The notes under the pieces were generated by a model. It did not search any database. It was not told the origin of the DNA and saw nothing but the letters and a program-made list of their open reading frames with translations. The position numbers and the translations under genes are program-made. Of a stretch of 64,000 bases of DNA, positions 54,951 to 64,000 are shown one piece after another. This DNA comes from an alpha proteobacterium SCGC AAA536-G10. GTDB taxonomy: Bacteria > Pseudomonadota > Alphaproteobacteria > Puniceispirillales > Marisalimonadaceae. The stretch's first letter is position 1. Every line of letters starts with the position of its first letter. The stretch is taken from assembly GCA_000384615.1 (NCBI GenBank), contig ARQU01000007.1, positions 1 through 64,000 on the forward strand, written 5' to 3'.

Positions 54951-56498
54951 TTAGATCATTACCTCAATTAAGAATGGGCCTTTGTCTTTTAATCCATGCT
55001 TAAAATTTTTTACTAAGTCTTCTAAATTGTCTACTCTAACTGCATCAACTCCCATACCCTTAGATACAGATACCCAGTCTAAAGATGGATCTTTTAAAGA
55101 TAACATTTCCAAAGCTGATTTGCCTGGATTATCAACACCAACGTTAGTTAACTCACCTTGTAGAATTTTGTAACTTTGATTTGCGAATATTAATACGACT
55201 ATGTCTAAATTTTCTCTCGCCATTGTCCACAAAGACTGGACAGTATACATCGCACTACCATCTCCTTCTAAGGAAATAACTTTTTTGTCAGGGCATGCAA
55301 CTGCCGCACCTATGGCAACTGGCATTCCGAAACCAATTGATCCCCCACAATTATTAAGCCATGTATGTGGATGAGAACCAGCTGTTTGATAAAAAAATTC
55401 TCTCCCAGTAGTCACAGATTCATCTACAACTATTGCATTTTCTGGAATAAGAGCACCCAAAACCATACCAAGGGAAGTTGGATTTATGGGACCACTTGGA
55501 ATATCAGGAATTTTGAATTCTGAGACTGTGCTTGGTTTATTATCACTAATTCCCACTTTATCTGATAACTCATTAATAACACTAGTAATGTCATCTGAAA
55601 GTGACGCTAATTCAATAAACTTTGTAGTTTCTTGTGTTAGCACACCTGGCTTATTTGGATATGCAAAAAAAGCAACAGGTCGCCTTGCTCCTATAATTAT
55701 AATACTGTCGAAATCTTTTAGAACTTCGACAGCTTTATCAACCACATAAGGTATTCTAACTGAGTTTACTCTTCCTGCACCTTTATCTAATCGAGCATTA
55801 AACCAATCTGTTTTCATTGGACAACCTATTTTATCAGCTACTTTTGCTAGCTTTATTAGATTTTTTTCTTCTAACGCTGAACCACCTACAAGTATTAGAG
55901 GATTTTTAGCTTCACGAAGAGCTGTTAAAGCTTCATCAATTAAATTTGAGGAAACGGTACTATATTTATTTTTTAAATTAATAGATTGAATTGCGTTTCC
56001 TTCATTCCATGCAGTGTCACCAGGTAATATCAAAGTAGAAATTTGCCCTGGATTAACATTTGCCATTTCAATAGCCTCAGCTCCATCAACTGCAATATCT
56101 TTTGATGATTTACTGGTTTTAACCCAATGAGAAACAGGTCTTGCTATCCCTTCAATATCTGAAGTCAATGGAGCATTGAGTTTTATATGGTCAAGGGCGT
56201 GCTCCCCAACAATATTTACTATTCCTGAACTTGCCTTTTTTGCATTATGAAGATTTGCAAGACCATTAGCCAAACCAGGACCCAAATGTAGTAAAGTAGA
56301 GGCCGGAGTTCTTTTCATCCTGAAGTAGCCATCAGCTGCTCCTGTAGCACAACCCTCAAATAGACATAAAATACTTCTCATTTTATCGTATTGATCTAAA
56401 GCTGCTACAAAATGCATTTCAGATGTTCCTGGATTAGTAAAACAGACGTCTACATTTCCTTCTAATAGAGTACCAACTAAACTTTCCGCACCATTCAT
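54951..56498 (-). CDS. ThDP-dependent enzyme, acetolactate synthase large subunit-like
   Basis: FTNPGTSEMHFVAALD, FEGCATGAADGYFRM, C-terminal ThDP motif EGDGSAMYTVQSLWTMARENLDIVVLIFANQSYKI. Confidence 0.88.
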   Translation of the reverse strand: MNGAESLVGTLLEGNVDVCFTNPGTSEMHFVAALDQYDKMRSILCLFEGCATGAADGYFRMKRTPASTLLHLGPGLANGLANLHNAKKASSGIVNIVGEHALDHIKLNAPLTSDIEGIARPVSHWVKTSKSSKDIAVDGAEAIEMANVNPGQISTLILPGDTAWNEGNAIQSINLKNKYSTVSSNLIDEALTALREAKNPLILVGGSALEEKNLIKLAKVADKIGCPMKTDWFNARLDKGAGRVNSVRIPYVVDKAVEVLKDFDSIIIIGARRPVAFFAYPNKPGVLTQETTKFIELASLSDDITSVINELSDKVGISDNKPSTVSEFKIPDIPSGPINPTSLGMVLGALIPENAIVVDESVTTGREFFYQTAGSHPHTWLNNCGGSIGFGMPVAIGAAVACPDKKVISLEGDGSAMYTVQSLWTMARENLDIVVLIFANQSYKILQGELTNVGVDNPGKSALEMLSLKDPSLDWVSVSKGMGVDAVRVDNLEDLVKNFKHGLKDKGPFLIEVMI

Positions 56499-56559
56499 TT
56501 AAATCTCCAAAATATGTTTAACAAATAAAATATATTCTAATTTTGAAAAAATGTCATGA

Positions 56560-56757
56560 TTAGTCATTTTTCAGTTTTCTAAAAAATTTTTTTAAATTTA
56601 ACTTTACAACTAATTTTCTCACTAAATTCGAACTTTTCGCTAAGTAAAGTATAGTTATTGAAATAATTATTATTCCACCGGGGAAAGGCGTAATGAAAAT
56701 AATTATTCCTAATAATAACATTACCCATAAAAATAATTTAAATAAAAATAATTTCAT
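56560..56757 (-). CDS. Small membrane protein, possible PGPGW-type transmembrane protein
   Basis: 65 aa; two hydrophobic segments around FITPFPGGIIIISITILYLA with basic C-terminus. Confidence 0.55.
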   Translation of the reverse strand: MKLFLFKLFLWVMLLLGIIIFITPFPGGIIIISITILYLAKSSNLVRKLVVKLNLKKFFRKLKND

Positions 56758-56854
56758 TTATCATTTTTGTTTATTGTTTGTAACAGAATTATTAATTTAG
56801 ATTTAATAAAATATTTATATAAGTAAATTTTTGAGAATTGTATAAGATCGTTTG

Positions 56855-57229
56855 ATGTTTAAAAAGTTGGCGGAAAAGAATAAAGTAAGAAACTCTCTTA
56901 CTATTATGGCGCAGTACCTTAATACATGTTTCATGATAAGCACTGTTGATGATGAATATTTAGTAAGTATTGAAAAAGGCAATGTAACAAATGTTGAAGA
57001 AGGACCGTTTGTAATGCCAAGCTATATTTTTAAATTAACAGCATCAAAGGATGAGTGGTTGAAATTTTTGCAATCAACTCCTCAACCAGGATCACATGAT
57101 ATTATCGCAATGCTTAGAAGAAAGGTTTTAAAATTTGAAGGAGATCTGCATCCCTTAATGTCACACCTGCTATACTTCAAATTGCTCCTTGCCTCCCTAA
57201 GACCAACGGAGAGTAATAATGAAAATTGA
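56855..57229 (+). CDS. Hypothetical protein, possible SCP2-like fold
   Basis: 124 aa; ends in 11 nt overlap with the alpha/beta hydrolase gene; fold guess from pattern only. Confidence 0.6.
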   Translation: MFKKLAEKNKVRNSLTIMAQYLNTCFMISTVDDEYLVSIEKGNVTNVEEGPFVMPSYIFKLTASKDEWLKFLQSTPQPGSHDIIAMLRRKVLKFEGDLHPLMSHLLYFKLLLASLRPTESNNEN

Positions 57230-58058
57230 GAAAGAACCCATAACCGGTAATTACGGTAAATTTGAAATAGACGGAGTTAAACACAGAATTTACTGGGAAG
57301 AAGCTGGTGAGGGTATTCCTTTAGTTTGTCTTCATACTGCAGGCTCTGATGGAAGACAATACAGAGCTCTTCTAAATGATAAGAGAATATTAAAAAAGTA
57401 TCGTGTTATAGTTTTTGATATGCCATGGCATGGTAAATCGTCACCTCCCGAAAATTCACAAGTTGGGCATTATAAACTTTCAACTGAGTCATATATTTCT
57501 CAAATAATGAGCTTTATAGACGGTTTAGAATTAGTTAAGCCGGTTGTAATGGGCTGTTCAATAGGCGGTAGAATCATTCTACATCTAGCTATACATTTCC
57601 CTGAAAAGTTTAAAGCCCTAATAGGACTTCAAAGTGCTGGACATTTAGATCCTTATTACGATATTAGTTGGCTTCATAGGCAAGATGTACATGGAGGTGA
57701 AGTCTGTGGCGGAATTGCCTATGGTTTAATGGCTCCAACTAGCCCTGAAAATGATAAGTTTGAGACTATGTGGCATTATATGCAAGGTGGACCAGGTATT
57801 TTTAAAGGAGATTTATTTTTTTATAAATTTGATGGAAATATTGGAACAGAAATTAAAAAAATAAATAATTCAAAATGTCCAATATTTTTACTTACAGGTG
57901 AATATGATTATTCTGCAACTCCAGAAGAAACAAAGTCTCTTGCTGACACCATTGGAATCGAGATGGTTAAAATGAAGAATGTTGGTCACTTTCCAATGAG
58001 TGAAAACCCAGAAGAGTTTTTAAAATACTTGCATCCAGTTCTAGAAAAAATAAATTAA
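57219..58058 (+). CDS. Alpha/beta hydrolase
   Basis: VCLHTAGSDGRQYRALL, nucleophile elbow GCSIGGRI, VFDMPWHGKSSPP, C-terminal NVGHFPMSENPEEF. Confidence 0.9.
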   Translation: MKIEKEPITGNYGKFEIDGVKHRIYWEEAGEGIPLVCLHTAGSDGRQYRALLNDKRILKKYRVIVFDMPWHGKSSPPENSQVGHYKLSTESYISQIMSFIDGLELVKPVVMGCSIGGRIILHLAIHFPEKFKALIGLQSAGHLDPYYDISWLHRQDVHGGEVCGGIAYGLMAPTSPENDKFETMWHYMQGGPGIFKGDLFFYKFDGNIGTEIKKINNSKCPIFLLTGEYDYSATPEETKSLADTIGIEMVKMKNVGHFPMSENPEEFLKYLHPVLEKIN

Positions 58059-58820
58059 CTACCAATCCTTCCCAGCTGTCCAACCACCATCTACAATTAA
58101 GTTTGTGCCTGTACAGAAGCTTGCTTCTTCACTGGCTAAATACAAAACGGCACTCGAAATCTCATTGGGTTCTCCCCAACGTTTCATAGCGTGTAAGTTT
58201 CTTACTTTTTGAGAAGCTTCTTCATCTTGGAAATATCTTTCTGTTAAAGGTGTCCGAATTACACCTGGCCCCACTGCATTAACCCTAATATCATACTTAG
58301 CCAAGTCGATCGCTAATTGTTTAGTCATTCCAGCTGTAGCATGTTTAGATGAAGTATAAGCACATCTATTAGGCGCTGCGGTTACACTTAAAGTTGATGA
58401 TGTAATAACTATGTTACCTTTTATTTTTTCTTTTATGCAGTGTTTTGCAAATGTTTGAGCAGTGATAAAAACACCGGTAACATTTATATCGATAACCTTT
58501 CTCCATTCCTCGATAGATAACTCTAAAGGAGAAACAATTTCTCTTATACCAGCATTACAACATGCTACGTCTAAGCCTCCAAAATGTTTGTAGGCATTAT
58601 TCATTGTTTCAATTGTTTCATTCTGATTAGTTACGTCTAATTTGAAAGGTTCTGCAATACCGCCAGCTGATTTTATTTCATTTGCAACTCTTTCAGCCAT
58701 TTCAAAATCTAGATCTGAAACAGCTACATTGGCACCTTCCTTGGCAAAACTTAATCCAGTTTGACGACCTATACCCCCAGCAGCGCCTGTAATAAATACA
58801 GTTTTATTTGTAAATCTCAT
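58059..58820 (-). CDS. SDR family oxidoreductase
   Basis: VFITGAAGGIGRQTGLSFAKEGANVAVSD, NAG, YTSSKHA motifs. Confidence 0.94.
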   Translation of the reverse strand: MRFTNKTVFITGAAGGIGRQTGLSFAKEGANVAVSDLDFEMAERVANEIKSAGGIAEPFKLDVTNQNETIETMNNAYKHFGGLDVACCNAGIREIVSPLELSIEEWRKVIDINVTGVFITAQTFAKHCIKEKIKGNIVITSSTLSVTAAPNRCAYTSSKHATAGMTKQLAIDLAKYDIRVNAVGPGVIRTPLTERYFQDEEASQKVRNLHAMKRWGEPNEISSAVLYLASEEASFCTGTNLIVDGGWTAGKDW

Positions 58821-58897
58821 TGAAAAGTCCCCCTGTTAATATAAGTTTATTTGAAATAACGCTTTTGACAACAAATAATCTAACTAGGAGCAGTCGA

Positions 58898-59284
58898 TTG
58901 GATATAGAACATTTAGTATTTGAAAATGGTCCTCAAAGAGTAGGGCCGTTTAGCCATGCTGTAAAGGCAGGTGACTTTATTTTTGTTACTGGACAGATGC
59001 CAACATTACCAAATAATCCAGACGTACTAGTTAGTAATGACGTAGAAGAACAAACTCATCAAGTTATGAAGAACCTTATGGACGTCTTAAAACAGTCAGG
59101 ATCATCTTTGGAAAGGGTAACATTTGTAAGGGTTTATTTAGTAAATTTTCAAGATTTTGATAAAGTAAATAAAATCTATAAATCTTATTTTGATGAAAAT
59201 AAACTTCCTGCAAGAACATGTATTGGTGTGACTGGACTTGCTGTTGGTGCGTCGGTTGAAATAGATCTAATAGCAAAACAATAA
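58898..59284 (+). CDS. RidA family protein
   Basis: GPFSHAVKAGDFIFVTGQMP, RVYLVNFQDFDKVNKIYKSYF, PARTCIGVTGLAVGASVEIDLIA; TTG start with AGGAG upstream preferred over 58820. Confidence 0.9.
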   Translation: MDIEHLVFENGPQRVGPFSHAVKAGDFIFVTGQMPTLPNNPDVLVSNDVEEQTHQVMKNLMDVLKQSGSSLERVTFVRVYLVNFQDFDKVNKIYKSYFDENKLPARTCIGVTGLAVGASVEIDLIAKQ

Positions 59285-59302
59285 TTTAGAAAAAATAAAT
59301 TT

Positions 59303-60022
59303 ATGAAGAAAAATTATAGTCCCTTTAAAAAAGGTATTTTAACCGGTTTTGGTTTTCCTGGAATAGGAATGAGTGCAGCTATGTTTGGCTTTGGAGTTTT
59401 CGCTGGTGAAGCTGGTCTTGATCTTTATCTGACCGTTGGTTCATTGATTGTACTTTGGAGTATGCCAGGAATGGTTATATTTGTATCATTGTATACTGTA
59501 GGCACACCAATATTTTTGCTCTTCACAACAGTCTTGCTAGCGAATATGAGACAGTTTTTTTTAGTTTTATCTGGTATGACTTTAATGAATATTCATAGTC
59601 ACAAAATACCATTCATTTCAAAATTATTGTGGGCACACCTCATAAGTCCAACTGGCTGGGCTGAGTTAATAAAAATTAAAAATGAGTTTCAAGAGAAAGA
59701 GCTTTTAAGTTTTTTTAGAGGTCTAAGTTTAGCTCTAATAACTATTAATACATTCACAACAATTATTGGTTTTAAATTATACGATATTCTGCCGACTGAC
59801 ATTGTCTCCATTCCTGTTTTCATAATGCCCTTATATATAACAATTTTAATGTTAAGAGCTGTAGAATTATATTATAGGGTTGCTGTTGTAAGCGGAGGCA
59901 TAATAGGACCCATTCTCTATCCGTATATAGGTGATTGGAGTATAATTATTGGCGGTTTGGTTGGCGGAACGTTGGGACTTTTAATTAATTATCTTCTAAA
60001 AAAAGGTAAATCTAATGCATGA
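59303..60022 (+). CDS. AzlC family permease
   Basis: KKGILTGFGFPGIGMSAAMFGFGVFAGEAGLD; azlD-like gene overlaps downstream. Confidence 0.87.
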   Translation: MKKNYSPFKKGILTGFGFPGIGMSAAMFGFGVFAGEAGLDLYLTVGSLIVLWSMPGMVIFVSLYTVGTPIFLLFTTVLLANMRQFFLVLSGMTLMNIHSHKIPFISKLLWAHLISPTGWAELIKIKNEFQEKELLSFFRGLSLALITINTFTTIIGFKLYDILPTDIVSIPVFIMPLYITILMLRAVELYYRVAVVSGGIIGPILYPYIGDWSIIIGGLVGGTLGLLINYLLKKGKSNA

Positions 60023-60371
60023 TCTTTCATTCATTAGCCCAGAGTTGATGCCTTGGTTTATGTTATTAGTCGCGGGTCTAGGTATTTTTATTTGGAGAAT
60101 TCTTGGTGTTACATTATCTAGCAAAATCGATAAAGATGGCTTTTTTGCAAAATGGATAAATGCTGTTGCCTTTGCGATGACTACAGGATTGATGGTTAGA
60201 ATTATTTTCTTCCCTACTGGCGCCTTAGCTCAAACTAATATGCTTGAAAGATTAATACCATTCGTGATTGGGGTAATCGTATTTTTATGCTTCCCCAAAA
60301 AACCAATTATGGGATTACTAGTTGGAGTAGGCGCTTTTAGTACAACAATTTTTTATAATCAGTATTTTTAA
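60015..60371 (+). CDS. AzlD domain-containing protein
   Basis: 118 aa hydrophobic partner, RILGVTLSSKI and FKWINAVAFAMTTGLMVRI-type AzlD pattern, overlaps azlC. Confidence 0.82.
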   Translation: MHDLSFISPELMPWFMLLVAGLGIFIWRILGVTLSSKIDKDGFFAKWINAVAFAMTTGLMVRIIFFPTGALAQTNMLERLIPFVIGVIVFLCFPKKPIMGLLVGVGAFSTTIFYNQYF

Positions 60372-61543
60372 TTATCTGAAACTAATTGCTTGGCAATAAT
60401 AAGTTTTTGTAATTCGTTAGTACCCTCACCTATTGCTAATAAAGGTGCGTCCCTATAATACCTCTCAATATTATATTCTGGAGAATATCCAAATCCACCA
60501 TGAATTCTCATTGCTTCGGTTGAATTAAACAATGCTGTTTCAGTGGCAAAAAGTTTAGCCATTCCTGCCTGCAAATCGGACCTATTTCCTGAATCGTAAG
60601 CTTTTGCAGCTTGCTCTGTTAGTAACCTCGACGCCTCAAGCTTAGTTGCCATTTCTGCTAATTTAATTTGAATTGATTGATGTTCACTTATAGGCTTACC
60701 AAAAGTTTTCCTTGTTTTAGCATACTCTATAGAATCGTCTAGAGATGCTCTAGCAACTCCAACACCCCTTGCGGCAACATTTATTCTACCCAATTCAAGG
60801 CCAGCTAGAATTTGCTGTAAACCCTTACCTTCTATTTCACCAATAAGGTTAGACTTAGGCACCTTTACATTTTCAAGTTGCACTTCTCCTGTATCTATGC
60901 CTCTATATCCAAGCTTTTTTAATTTTCTGGCTACAAATCCGTGCTTTTTTTCTACAAGTATTAAGCTCATTCCCTTGTGAGCAGGTTTAATATTTGTGTC
61001 AGTCTTGACTAAAACTGCTAAAATTGAACCCTGAACTGAATTTGTTATCCAAGTTTTAGTCCCATTTATGATATAATCATCACCTACTTTTTCTGCTTTT
61101 GTTTTAATTGATTGGAGGTCAGTTCCACAGTCTGGTTCAGTTAATGCAATGCCTCCTCTTATTTCTCCGGATGCAAACTTTGGAAGATAATACTGTTTCA
61201 TCTCTTCGGAACCAAACCTCTCAACAGCCGCACACATTATTAAATGAGAATTAAAAATACCTGATACAGACATCCACACAGCAGAGACATTTTCCACAAT
61301 TTTAGAATAAGTAACTGCCGATAAACCCAAGCCTCCGTATTGTGGGGATATTGTTGCTCCAAAAAGACCTAAATCTGCCATTTTATCAGCAATTAATTGG
61401 GGGTACTTATCTTCTGATTCAAACTCCTTAACAAATGGCTTTACATCTCTTTCAAGAAACTTATTTACTGTGTCTATAATAAGATTATCTTCTTCTGAAA
61501 CAGGACTTTTTTGCTCGACTTCTAGAACTCTTTGATCATTCAT
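60368..61543 (-). CDS. Acyl-CoA dehydrogenase
   Basis: ALTEPDCGTDLQSIKT, RKTFGKPISEHQSIQIKLAEMATKLEASRLL, MRIHGGFGYSPEYNIERYYRDAPLLAIGEGTNELQ. Confidence 0.95.
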   Translation of the reverse strand: MNDQRVLEVEQKSPVSEEDNLIIDTVNKFLERDVKPFVKEFESEDKYPQLIADKMADLGLFGATISPQYGGLGLSAVTYSKIVENVSAVWMSVSGIFNSHLIMCAAVERFGSEEMKQYYLPKFASGEIRGGIALTEPDCGTDLQSIKTKAEKVGDDYIINGTKTWITNSVQGSILAVLVKTDTNIKPAHKGMSLILVEKKHGFVARKLKKLGYRGIDTGEVQLENVKVPKSNLIGEIEGKGLQQILAGLELGRINVAARGVGVARASLDDSIEYAKTRKTFGKPISEHQSIQIKLAEMATKLEASRLLTEQAAKAYDSGNRSDLQAGMAKLFATETALFNSTEAMRIHGGFGYSPEYNIERYYRDAPLLAIGEGTNELQKLIIAKQLVSDN

Positions 61544-61563
61544 AAACTTACTCCTTAATAAAT

Positions 61564-62946
61564 CTAAATATCAATCTGACTATATTCAAAAATTGAATTT
61601 ACATTGTTAGCTTGATCAATTTTAAGCATTAAATCTGTCAATTGATCAACTCTTTGTTTTGATAGATATGGCTCAGTTAATCCCTTAAATTTTGATATAA
61701 ACTCTACATCCTCCATAAAGTTTTCTGGTTCTCCTTTAGGAATTTTCACGAATTTTTCGTATTTTTCTCCTTTTACCACAACTTTTACTTTGGCACTCAT
61801 ATATTCAGGACAACATTTTTCTGCATCCTCGTCAGGGCTTACCTTTATTTTATTACATAATGAGAGTGTATCTTCATTATTTAGATGATTTTTATAATCA
61901 TCCCATTGCAACCCACCACTTTTAACTGTAACTGCAGCACAAAATGGCATCGAAAACTGACCGTCAACAACACTTTTAGGGTGTTGCTTGTCAGTTAATG
62001 GATAACCAATTATGTTCAAAGCAGTTTCTGACAAGCCGATATCAATATCATCTAAATCATCAGATGAAAATTTTAATTCTTTTTTTAACTCTATTAATCC
62101 ATCTATTGCAGCATGACTATATCTACATGACGGATAGGGTTTGACACCAAGATTGAGAGTTTCAAACTCTTCTCCAAGACCAGTTGTTGCTTTGTTGACG
62201 TCGCCACCTGAAGCATAGGAATGTAAGTAACCCCATTGTCCTTCGAAAGCTTGTGAAGGACCTTTGAAACCTTCACCAGCCATAATTGCACAACTTAAAC
62301 CATTTTGAGCAGCCTGCCCAACGTGAGATCTTTTAGTCCACGCACCGTCCGTTAAAAATTGCATAGACCCTGCAGATTGACTTAAAGCAATACCAAAGGC
62401 AGATATATACTGCTCCTTATTTAATCCCATCAAGTATCCTGCTGCGGCTGCCGCACCAAAAATACCGCATGTTGCGGAAGGGTGAAATCCTTTTTTATAA
62501 TGCGCTGAAGATCCTCCAGCCAAACCTAGTCTTATTTGAACTTCGTAACCAACAACACATGCTGTAATTAATTCTTGGCCAGATGATTTATTCATCTGCG
62601 CTGCTGCCAGCGCAGCTGATAAAATAGGTGCACTTGAATGAAGAGAGGCTTCAGCATGTGTGTCGTCAAAATCAAGAGAATGCGCTAAAGTTCCATTTAA
62701 GAGTGCTGCAGCGCTTGGTGAATATGTTTTTTTATCCGAAAATACTTGGCAGCTACCATTGCTCATTTCTAATTTATCAATTGCAGAAACTAAGCTAGAT
62801 GTTGATTCTGCGTCATGTCTGGCCCTGATGATAATACCTACAGTATCCAAGATAAGTAATTTTGTTCTTTTAATAACTTCTGGAGAAAGATCTTCATATT
62901 TTAACTGTTCACAAAATTCAGCAAATTTTTCAGTCATATTTTCCAT
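61564..62946 (-). CDS. MmgE/PrpD family protein
   Basis: ALLNGTLAHSLDFDDTHAEASLHSSAPILSAALAAAQ, HPSATCGIFGAAAAAGYLMGL, VKPYPSCRYSHAAIDG. Confidence 0.93.
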   Translation of the reverse strand: MENMTEKFAEFCEQLKYEDLSPEVIKRTKLLILDTVGIIIRARHDAESTSSLVSAIDKLEMSNGSCQVFSDKKTYSPSAAALLNGTLAHSLDFDDTHAEASLHSSAPILSAALAAAQMNKSSGQELITACVVGYEVQIRLGLAGGSSAHYKKGFHPSATCGIFGAAAAAGYLMGLNKEQYISAFGIALSQSAGSMQFLTDGAWTKRSHVGQAAQNGLSCAIMAGEGFKGPSQAFEGQWGYLHSYASGGDVNKATTGLGEEFETLNLGVKPYPSCRYSHAAIDGLIELKKELKFSSDDLDDIDIGLSETALNIIGYPLTDKQHPKSVVDGQFSMPFCAAVTVKSGGLQWDDYKNHLNNEDTLSLCNKIKVSPDEDAEKCCPEYMSAKVKVVVKGEKYEKFVKIPKGEPENFMEDVEFISKFKGLTEPYLSKQRVDQLTDLMLKIDQANNVNSIFEYSQIDI

Positions 62947-63052
62947 TTATTTCTCCTCAGTTTATATTAAATATTAAACTATAATTTAATTTTACAAAAC
63001 CAAAAAATAATCATTAGTATATACAACCTTAAAATTATTTAGTGAAAACAAA

Positions 63053-64000
63053 TGACAAAACCTTTCGAATTAACGGCAAGTGAAGCAATTAAACTTATAA
63101 GAAATAAGAAACTTTCTATACATGAATGGGTATTGAGTTGCTTTGAAAGAATCAAAGAAAAAGAAGATGTTGTGAAAGCATGGATATATTTAGATGAAGA
63201 AAATGCTTTAAAAAAATCAAAACAATTAGATAAACAAAAAAACAATATCGCACTTGGTATACCATTTGGAATAAAAGACATTATAGATGCTAGTAATGTG
63301 CCTACTGGTTTTGGTACACCTTTTTACAAAAACAACATTCCCGCAAGAGATGCTGCATCTGTTGCAGTTGCAAAGCAATCCGGTTGTGTGTTTATGGGCA
63401 AAACAGTATCTACAGAATTGGGACATAGGGCTCCAGGCCTAACGACAAATCCACATAATAAAGACTTTACTCCAGGTGGCTCTAGTTCTGGATCAGCAGC
63501 GGCTGTTGCTTCCATGATGGCACCAGTTTGTTTTGGAACTCAGACGACTGGTTCGGTTATTAGACCAGCAGCCTATTGTGGTGTCATTGGTTATAAACCA
63601 ACATATGGGGACTTTGATAAATCTGGAATTCTCCCAAACTCTCCTTCAATTGACACATTAGGCCTAATGACAAGATCAGTAGAAGATTTATCTCTTTTTC
63701 GATCAATTTTATTAGAAGAAAAAATTGTAAAACCAAAAAATGTAGACTTGAAGAAATTGAAAATTGGTTTTGTAAAAACTCCTCACTGGAATAAAACAGA
63801 TTTATCTACCCAGACTAACCTAGAGACATTTGTAGATACCCTTAGGACAGATAAATTAAATATTATTGACCTTAATATTGATGCATTAATATCTGAAGCA
63901 GACAAATTACATTTAGACATAAGTGGTTATGAGTTTAAAAGATCTATCTCTTTTGAGAGATTTAATCATTATGACGAATTAAGTGATCAGTTGAGAAACG
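63053..64000 (+). CDS. Amidase (AS signature family), 3' truncated by window edge
   Basis: My translation from ATG 63053: MTKPFELTASEAIKLIRNKKLS...FTPGGSSSGSAAAVASMMAPVCFGTQTTGSVIRPAAYCG; open to window end and absent from the ORF track. Confidence 0.9.

Overview
AT-rich 64 kb window with the gene content and order of a streamlined marine-type alphaproteobacterium (lineage is inferred from gene order and composition only). Housekeeping blocks are intact: rplU-rpmA-obgE-proB-proA-nadD-rsfS-rlmH-gpmI-ctpA-rppH, atpHAGDC with priA/fsa/xerC, and ppk-ppx. These are interspersed with uptake and catabolic modules: TRAP transporters, sarcosine oxidase soxBDAG divergent from a Liv-type ABC transporter, katG with an Irr/Fur-type regulator, a CoA-transferase/FAH/aminotransferase/GST/NIPSNAP region, a flavin monooxygenase, a TPP enzyme, AzlCD, an acyl-CoA dehydrogenase and MmgE/PrpD, and several amidases. 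I found no rRNA, tRNA, CRISPR array, IS element, prophage or clear defence system. The best second-look items are an EamA gene split by a frameshift at a T-run with a probable ATT start, a near-perfect Irr (ICE-type) box upstream of katG, the sarcosine oxidase/Liv ABC divergon, a small ORF6C-like protein coupled to a TRAP permease, hairpins in the atpH leader (one over the Shine-Dalgarno), and a long Lys-rich tail on ribosomal protein L21. I found no convincing wholly new multi-gene system.
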